Assembly (NCBI GenBank): GCA_907164885.2
Contig: OU015496.1
Location: forward strand, 183,839,874-183,903,873
Source of the DNA: Dolomedes plantarius
Lineage: Eukaryota > Arthropoda > Arachnida > Araneae > Dolomedidae
Direction: 5' to 3'
DNA length: 64,000 nucleotides
Part shown: one piece after another, positions 57,122 to 64,000 of the stretch
Layout of the letters: every line of letters starts with the position of its first letter
How positions within the stretch are numbered: the first letter of the stretch is position 1
Position numbers and translations under genes: made by a program
Notes under the pieces: generated by a model
Told to the model about the DNA's origin: nothing
The model's input: only the letters and a program-made list of their open reading frames with translations
The model's database searches: none

Positions 57122-58776
57122 CAATGGCTCCCAAAAGTGTTCGTACACTTACGATTTTCAATGAAATAGGGGTCTATCCATTGATTAAAATGAATATTTT
57201 AGAATGGGTATTTAATAATAAGATCTATAATCTATTCTTAACAAAACTACATGAAATATTTTGAAAACATAGTAACAATTTATTTTTAAGAAACCAATAA
57301 TCCAAAAGTAACAAAAACTTTATCTCACAAAAGTCATCGTACACTTGTAAAAAATCTCTACATATTAGTAAATATTCTAATTTTTCGGTAATTTAATATT
57401 TAGTAGGATATCCTTTAGCATCCACAACAGCTTTTAAACGTCTGGGAACAGATTGCTTTAGTTCTTTTGTAATTTTTGCATCAATGAACATCCATTCTTC
57501 CATCATAATTGTTTTTAGTTCGTTTTTCGTGTGAATGTCGTGTTTTCGTACTCGAACCTCCAGTTCTCTCCAAATATGTTCTATTGGGTTTAAATCTGGC
57601 GATTGAGGTGGTGTTTTCAAAACTTGTGGAAAATTATAGAGACACCAGATGCGAACGTTGAGAGCCGTGTGCTTAGGATCGTTATCTTGATAAAAAACAA
57701 AGTTGTTTCGAATACCCAAATTTTGAGCTGATAATTTTAAATTGTCTCTTAAAATATTTATAAAAACAGCATGATTCATTATGCCATCAATAAATACCAA
57801 ATTTTCTAGTCCTGATGCTGACATGCACCTCCACACAAGGATACCTCCACCGGCATGCTTAACTGTTCCTACTAAGTTCTTGGGATTAAGTTCCTCATTT
57901 TTTTCTTCTCCATACAATTATACGCCCATCAGCACTAAAAATGTTCATCGGCAAATAAGACATTATTCCAATAGGTTTGGGGCTTATTTATCATTGATAG
58001 TGCGAAGGGAAGCCTAAATTTTCTGTTTTTCTCACTCACAAAAACTTTTCTATGGGCAAAACGCCCATGTAATCCAGCTGTTCTGAGACCTCGTCAAAAT
58101 ATTTCAGGTGAAACTGAAGTAGAAAATGTTTCATTGAATTCTGCAGACACTTTTACAGCACTCAAACGCGCAATTTTTCACAAATTTTCAAATTATAAAT
58201 CTCTGATCACGTTTTGTTAACTTTGCCGGACGGCCTTTTCTTACCTTGTTTTCGATACAATTTTCTTCTTTAATGCGTTTTTTTACATACTGCTCAGTAG
58301 AATGGGATAAATTAAGTAATTTAGCAATTTTCCGAACTGATTTACCACTACTATGATGAAAAATAATAAATTTTCGAATGCTGTTTGTTGTTTCTTTACG
58401 ACTACGAGCCATTTTTAAATAATAAATAGAATATTACGGAGTAGGGAAGCAAAAATTAAAGCGAAATGATATTTTAAATGCTACCACAGTTCAAAAATAA
58501 AAATAAAGCGCCAGACGATAATTTTAATTATGAATTTATCCAAAAATATTTCAGTGTACGATGACTTTTCTGAAATAAAGTTTTTGTTACTTTTTGATTA
58601 CTGTTTTCTTAAAAATAAACTTTTACTATGTTTTCAAAATATTTCATGTAGTTTTGTTAAGAATAGATTATAGATCTTATTATTAAATACCCATTCTGAA
58701 ATATTCAATTTAATTAATGGATAGACCCCTATTTCATTGAAATTCGTAAGTGTACGAACACTTTTGGGAGCCACTG
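57122..58776 (-). mobile_element. Tc1-type transposon (CAGTGGCTCCC family), copy 2
   Basis: Ends CAATGGCTCCCAAAAGTGTT (left) and its complement at 58757-58776 with TA on both sides. Same family as 8003-9547 but longer and better preserved in the C-terminal half. Inserted in the 5' end of a Helitron-like repeat. Confidence 0.93.
57393..58412 (-). pseudogene. Tc1 transposase (CAGTGGCTCCC family)
   Basis: N-terminal frame 58412-58188: MARSRKETTNSIRKFIIFHH, helix-turn-helix with KSVRKIAKLLNLSHSTEQYV and an AT-hook-like KVRKGRPAK. Frameshifts and loss of the first Asp region follow. The frame 57917-57393 reads [35 protein letters not shown] (second Asp) and [15 protein letters not shown] (Glu), ending SVPRRLKAVVDAKGYPTKY. 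Confidence 0.88.
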
Positions 58777-59395
58777 TATATAAAACAGTTCCGTAACTGA
58801 CTCACTCACTGACTGACTGACTGACATACAACGCACAGACCAAACCGCTGGACCTAAAGGGCTGAAATTTTGCATGGCGATTCTTCTTATGGTGTAGGGG
58901 TGCACTAAGAGAGATTTTTGAAAAATTATTCTTAGATTTTTTTAAATTAAATTTTTAAGCTGTTTTAGTAACTTTTATAAGTTTGCATTTAAAATAATAA
59001 TTTGAGGGTTATAAAATTGATATCACGAGAAAGATCATAAAAATGCCTTCAAAATAAAATCTTTTTCGAATCTTTACCTTTTTTTCTTATTTTTGGTGGA
59101 TTTTTAAAGATTAATTTTTAGAATTTAATTTATCAAATGCTGATCACGTGATTTCTTTTTCTGGTACTTTAAATAAATTCATCGCCACGTGCATAACAAC
59201 TACATAGACAACAAAATATTTTTTTTCTTGCTAATGCGGCAGACGATTGGTCATTATTTTGTCTATAAAAATATCCCTTACGATTTTTCTATAAATACGT
59301 ATATATTTTTTTCTACATCAATTGTATATATTGATCGTCGTATTTATTATAAATATATATATATTTTTTTTGCATTAATTGCATACATTGTCTAG

Positions 59396-59764
59396 TCTAT
59401 AGATATAAAACAGTTCCGTAACTGACTCACTCACTGATGACTGACTGACTGACATACAAGGCACAGACCAAACCGCTGGACCTAAAGGGCTGAAATTTTG
59501 CATGGCGATTTTTCTTATGGTGTAGGGGTGTACTAAGAGAGATTTTTGAAAACTTCATCTTCGATTTTTTTAAATTAAATTTTTTAGCTGTTTTTGAAAA
59601 AAATGTTAAGTTTGCATTTAAAATAATAAATTGAGGGTTATAAAGTTTATATCACGAGAATTTATTATAAATATATATATTTATTTTTTTGGCATTAATT
59701 GCATACATTGACCGTTGTATTTAATTTGAATGTACTCCGTAGCGAAGCGCGGGTTTTCAGCTAG
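59396..59764 (+). repeat. Non-autonomous Helitron-like repeat, complete 369-bp unit
   Basis: TCTATAGATATAAAACAG to 'gcgggttttcagCTAG'. It abuts the previous unit head to tail (CTAG immediately followed by TC) and is followed directly by dispersed repeat R. It is the reference copy for 24199-33379 and 57114-59395. Helitron assignment rests on end sequences; no Rep/helicase is present. Confidence 0.6.
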
Positions 59765-60195
59765 TTACAAGATAAAAAGAACTTTTTATATACCATGTTT
59801 TTAAATTTTCTGTTGAATCATATAAACTTGACAATTCTATGTATTAATAAAAACTTTTAAAATTTTTTAATGAATTATCCCATCAACTTGAAAGAAAATG
59901 AAGTTAATAGGAAATTAATTTGCGTTTAACTTTTCGTTCCCGTCCCGGCGATAGATGGCTGCACGAGTCTACACAACAAAATTAAATGAAAAAGAATTCA
60001 ATCCTGCTTTAAAATGGCTAAAAGGATTAAAATAATGCTTTGCCATCGTGTTTGAGCTATTCTAAATGTTTCAAATATCTAGCTAGTCGGGAAGTTAGTT
60101 AAAAATCGATTGCAAAATTTGTACGGGACAAACACACACGTACACACACACACACACAAACAAACAAGAAACCGAGTTGATAAAAACATGGTAAA
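59765..60195. repeat. Dispersed repeat family R, copy D
   Basis: Full-length by comparison with copy B, with 'cgatagatggctgcac' and a (CA)n-rich end. It begins exactly where the Helitron-like CTAG end finishes. Confidence 0.8.
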
Positions 60196-60705
60196 AATTT
60201 TCATATATGCCTTTTGGCCCTTTTTGGATCTTAAGATACTGCATCTTAACCCATAAGCGGGCGTGCCAAATTTTTTAACCACCAGCAGGCGCGCGAGGCA
60301 CAAAGTGCAACGTCTCTTTCAACCTTGATTATTCCTTTTGTAATAAACTATTTTTTCAGATTGAAAATAATAATTCTGCGTTTTATGATAATATTGATAA
60401 TATTGAGATATATTTATAATTAAAGGCCAAAGAATGCAGATACACTCGCCTTATTTCAAAACTATCCGGTTCATTGGACTAAGGACAATTTGCGAATGGA
60501 TTCCTATTATGTCCAAAATCCTAAAGCTAGGGATACCTTGTAAGAGCTGCACATTTGATCGACTACATCAACTACTGCTTCTGCGGTATTGTAATACAGT
60601 ATAATCACTGGTTTACCACGGTTAAATCACGACTAACAATGAATGATTCCGCACTTTAACGGAGCAAATCATTTAATCTGCAGATAAGCTAGGTAATGTG
60701 TATAT
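60196..60705. other. Unassigned short gap
   Basis: No gene or element recognised; only AT-rich sequence leading to the hAT MITE. Confidence 0.5.
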
Positions 60706-61006
60706 CAGGGGTGTCAAATTCGCGGCCCGCAACGAACATTTTTGCGGCCCGGCCAATATATTGGCACACAATAATATATAATAAAATAACCGACGCAGAA
60801 TTACAATAAGATGGGAAGAATTCGCTAAATGTTTTTTTAATGATACTCTTTTTTTTTCGTTAAACAAAATCCATATATTTATGTTGAATATACTGTAATT
60901 AGGTAAATAAACCTACGTTTCTATTAATATAGATTTTTTTTGCGGCCCACCTGTAGTCAAACCTTGTTTGTTTGGCCCAATGTAGCCTTTGAGTTTGACA
61001 CCCCTG
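60706..61006. mobile_element. hAT-type MITE, 301 bp
   Basis: Ends CAGGGGTGTCAAATTCGCGG and (reversed) CAGGGGTGTCAAACTCA. Flanks gtgtatat (60698-60705) and gtgtacat (61007-61014) are an 8-bp duplication with one change. It carries 'gcggccc' motifs near both ends. No coding potential. Confidence 0.92.
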
Positions 61007-61041
61007 GTGTACATTAACGGCTTTCGAGCTTTAGCGGTAAC

Positions 61042-61043
<2 letters not shown>

Positions 61044-61080
<37 letters not shown>
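61044..61080. repeat. (TA)n microsatellite
   Basis: Pure TA run ending at the left end of the pogo-like element, whose TA target could derive from it. Confidence 0.95.
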
Positions 61081-61081
<1 letters not shown>

Positions 61082-62155
61082 TGTGGAATCTCGATCGATC
61101 GTTCCCCGAACGATCGTTTTCCCGTATGTATCGTTTATCGCCCCCGGTCCCGAATAAATTCCGTAGAAAACAAGCAAAAATAGACCGCATGGATCGTACA
61201 TAGATCCATCATTTTCCCGCAATATTCGTTCAGAATATCGCAGCTTTATATTAATTTATCGGATCGATCTTTTTTTTTCATAATAACTGAACCTGAAATA
61301 TAAATGTCTCGATTGAGCTAGAATGACGCTCTAATTAAACAATGAGCAGAACATTTGAGATGTATGGTCTCGTACTTTTTGTTCTCTCCTGTTTAGCCTG
61401 GTTTCGCGTTATCGTACCACTCCCATTATTTGTTCATCGTTGGTGTTCCTTAATTCTTTAGCTCCTGGAGTACCCTATTTTCGGCAACTCCTTCCAAATT
61501 CTCAGACTATTCAACATTTCTGTTCTTATAAGCAATCTTACAGTCAGCCGACCTGAGCGGTTCATGCTGCCCTCTGGTATTTCTGTTGACCTTGGGATGG
61601 AGGCGCCCTGGTGTTAGTCTAGGGGTCCTGGTCTAGGGTGTGAGAAGTTTCTAATTGCTGCAGTTCTACACTGGCCGATGAGGGTTTCACCCGGAAGCAG
61701 AACTTTCTGGTGGTCTTATGTCGGACCCCATCCAGTTCAATGGAATGGTTCTAGTTACAAACGACTCACGGCTTCCGCTTCTTTATACTCTCACACAATA
61801 ACCGATACCGAAAAGAATACAATTTGCAACCCAGAAAAAAAATTGTTTATTTGTGGAGAGAAAACCGCCAAAAAACAAACGAAGAATAGAGACTTATTTG
61901 AATCAAAATTCCTGTGTATCTACGAGTATTTCTTTTTTTATTATTATTATCTGGGATTTCAGTACAACTTTGTAATTTTAACTTCAGTTACACTACGAGT
62001 ATGTATGCATTTATGTATGTGAGTAAATATATTTTAGGGATATCAAACTTTAAGGTATGTTAATACATTTTTGTATGTTCCGCATTTATCGTTTTCCCGC
62101 ATCCATCGTTTAGTTCAGTCAGTCCCTTCGAAAACGGTAGATCGAGATTCCACTG
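61081..62155. mobile_element. Pogo/Tigger-like non-autonomous element
   Basis: Ends CTGTGGAATCTCGATCGATC and (reversed) CAGTGGAATCTCGATCTACC, with further similarity in 'gttttcccg' subterminal blocks and TA on both sides. The CAGTGGAAxCTCGAT style is that of pogo/Tigger elements. The interior (61220-62050) has no transposase that I can read. Confidence 0.75.
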
Positions 62156-62261
62156 TATGTATTGTTCCAATTCAGAGGAACATTGTCGGAAGACATTCCC
62201 CTGTTATTCAAGGTAGTTTTTGCTGTCCATTTTGTTACGGGAGCACCATATAGGAGGACCA

Positions 62262-62400
62262 GCATTACCCCGTATGAAGGGACGACACAAACGGAGGTAT
62301 TTTAGTGCCGCTTCACCGGGATTACGGTCCGAGCACCCTCAGCACCGAAAGCCAACGCGCTGTACCACAAGGCCACCACGGCCGCTGTACAAGGATAGTA
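62262..62400 (-). repeat. tRNA-like SINE fragment
   Basis: On the minus strand 'ccgtggtggccttgtggtac' (A-box-like), 'gcgcgttggctttcggtgct' and 'ggaccgtaatcccggtg' lie in the order of a tRNA-derived head. Diverged; not a working tRNA. Confidence 0.45.
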
Positions 62401-62603
62401 AAGGATCAAAACTCAATATGACATTAACAATTGTGTTTTCTCGGAAAACAGATTTTTGTACGTAATGATAACACTAGTAACCACAAAAATCTAATATAAA
62501 AGTAAAAGCAATATTATTAAAAAAGCATCAGTGTAAGAACTTCAAAAGTACTGTTTATTTTAACAAATAGGTCTTTTAATTTCAAATTATATCAAACCAT
62601 TAC

Positions 62604-62679
62604 CTCAAATTTCGGATTGTAAGTGATGTTTGTGATCTCGTATCTATCAAATGGGACGTATATATCTATGGTCGAACAT
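62604..62679 (-). CDS. Possible 76-nt internal exon (DEG/ENaC ectodomain?)
   Basis: Bounded by an acceptor (TCATTTTTCAG ending 62680) and a donor (GAG then GTAATG at 62603). It encodes 25 residues, CSTIDIYVPFDRYEITNITY followed by NPKFE, with an N-glycosylation site (NIT), and ends in phase 0, the phase in which the TM2 exon at 44001 starts. Strand, phase and position are compatible with an upstream exon of that channel gene, but I see no diagnostic ENaC motif, so this is a guess. Confidence 0.3.
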
Positions 62680-62962
62680 CTGAAAAATGAATTATGGTTA
62701 AGCGTTATGAAGATGTCTTTATAAATGTCACGTTGAATTCTAAAGACATAAATAATATTAGAGAACTCTAAAAATTTTATCACGTTACACAAATTTGTAC
62801 TTATTATCTGAATTTTAAATCAATTTCTAATTAAAATATTAGGTAATTTTTATGATTATTTTCTTTTACCTTAAACAAATGTTCAATGTAACGCATTTAC
62901 ACGTAATAATCAGTAGGCTGAATAGATGCGACTCTGGTTCTAGACATGCTACAGGGCACCAC

Positions 62963-63356
62963 AAGAGTCTGACTCTGGCCTTAAAGAACGTTTATTGAGA
63001 AACTTGTACAAACAAGCCACCAATCTCAAAAGGGATTGTTTTTCTACACATCCTATTGTGCACCATAAGAGTCAGAGTCTGACATTAAAGAAGGTTTATA
63101 GAGAAACTTGTACAAAGAAGCCAACAATCTCAAAAGGGATTGTTTTTGTACACATCCTATTGTGCACCACAAGAGTCAGAGTCTGACCTTAAAGAAGGTT
63201 TATCGAGAAACTTGTACAAAGAAGCCAACAATCTCAAAAGGGATTGTTTTTGTACACATCCTATTGTGCACCACAAGAGTCAGATTCTGACATTAAAGAA
63301 GGTTTATAGAGAAACTTGTACAAAGAAGCCAACAATCTCATAAGGGATTGTTTTTA
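62963..63356 (+). repeat. 104-bp minisatellite, 3.8 units
   Basis: The block 'aagagtc' starts at 62963, 63067, 63171 and 63275, an exact 104-bp period. Units share 'gagaaacttgtacaaa', 'ccaacaatctcaaaagggat' and 'cacatcctattgtgcacca'. The open frames over it are a by-product of the repeat; since 104 is not a multiple of three, each unit is read in a new frame. Confidence 0.95.
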
Positions 63357-64000
63357 CCAGTACCGTACCATGGAGAAAAAAATTCACGTTTTGTTTTTGC
63401 AGATATGCAAAAGAGTTATAAACTATATCTCTATTCTAAAAAAAAGTAACATCCGCTGCCGCCACTGTCAAAAGCTTGTCACGCTATCTCCTCCAAAACC
63501 GCTGGGGGTATGGGGTCGAGAGCGATACCGATGGATGCAGAAAAAAGAGGGGGACCAAAGTAAGACATGTCTCATTTTCGTTGGACTGTAAGTTTTTTTA
63601 ATCTTATGTTTTGTGGGAAAATATTGACTTCTTCATCTTCAGATTACGATAACTCGTAAAAAAATAATCGTAGAATTTTGATCTTTTTACAATCTAAGAC
63701 TACAGCCATATCTTTTTCAAACTATACCTCATTTGTTTAAAAATATTTTAAAACAGACTTATATTTTCATGAAAAAATGAAACACAGTTTTTGAAGAAAT
63801 GTCCCTTATGTGGATGTAATATCGATGCTCCTCGAGTTTTTATCTTACAAAATAAAAATATTTACATCATCTGGAAGATGAAAGCTTTCTTATTCATATA
63901 AACCCCATTTCAAGTCTCTATCTTAAAATTTCGATTTTTAATTGAATTTTAAAGCTGATAATTCAACAGTTATGAAAAGCCCTTCGCATAAGGGTGACAA
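63357..64000. other. Unassigned right flank
   Basis: No exon or mobile element recognised in this AT-rich sequence. Confidence 0.5.

Larger units (their letters stand above)
57114..59395 (+). repeat. Helitron-like repeat split by Tc1, first of a tandem pair
   Basis: Starts TCTATATA at 57114, is interrupted by the Tc1 element 57122-58776, then continues 'aaaacagttccgtaactgac', 'cagaccaaaccgctggac' and 'ctgaaattttgcatggcgat' to CTAG at 59392-59395. Compared with the next unit, it lacks the ~50 bp before CTAG that include 'tccgtagcgaagcgcggg'. Confidence 0.65.

Noticed and set aside
62963..63356. CRISPR-like array
   Set aside because: Direct units of 104 bp have no unique spacers and the DNA is eukaryotic; it is a minisatellite.
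62995..63591. Repeated-peptide protein gene (TKKPTISKG repeats)
   Set aside because: The period is not a multiple of three, so the frames are accidental readings of the minisatellite.

Overview
This window looks like AT-rich genomic DNA from an arthropod, most likely an arachnid and plausibly a spider. The evidence is dense Tc1/mariner, BEL/Pao, Gypsy and Helitron-like repeats, a Penelope-like retroelement of the permuted type reported as abundant in spiders, and split DEG/ENaC channel exons with canonical GT/AG splice sites. The species call is inference. No operons or other prokaryotic signals are visible.

Host coding content is very small. Two well-supported exons of DEG/ENaC (amiloride-sensitive) sodium channels lie on the minus strand: a terminal TM2 exon at 43777-44001 and an N-terminal TM1 exon at 13906-14058. 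The C-terminal exon is upstream of the N-terminal one on that strand, so they belong to two different, probably tandem, channel genes. A third possible small exon is at 62604-62679. The remainder is introns and intergenic DNA filled with mobile elements.

Layout: 1-1489 has no recognised gene. 1495-13302 is a minus-strand BEL/Pao retrotransposon broken by a Gypsy solo LTR (5075-7038, holding a 113-bp array), a Tc1 element (8003-9547), a palindromic mariner derivative (9937-10500) and, inside its 5' LTR, a four-level nest (LTR > hAT-like > Tc1-like > TTAA element). 13906-14058 is the TM1 exon. 14631-22600 holds a dispersed repeat, several Tc1 elements, tRNA-like sequences and a decayed ~110-bp tandem array. 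23019-36786 is dominated by Helitron-like repeats; one of them holds a compound Penelope-like insertion (24907-33257: inverted fragment, truncated copy, fuller copy with an N-terminal GIY-YIG domain) that is itself interrupted by a Tc1 element. 39223-42635 is a decayed gene of a multicopy invertebrate family, split by a Tc1 element that is split by a hAT-type MITE. 43777-44001 is the TM2 exon. 45063-56798 is a plus-strand Gypsy retrotransposon with both LTRs. 57114-62400 is another nest of Tc1, Helitron-like, hAT and pogo-like elements plus a SINE. 62963-63356 is a 104-bp minisatellite.

Nearly every transposon reading frame carries stops or frameshifts, so most are relics. The Gypsy LTR pair, one Tc1 copy and the two Penelope copies are the youngest-looking. 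The main biological interest is the permuted Penelope-like array landing in a (TA)n tract, the unusually legible record of nested insertions, and the tandem arrangement of sodium-channel genes.
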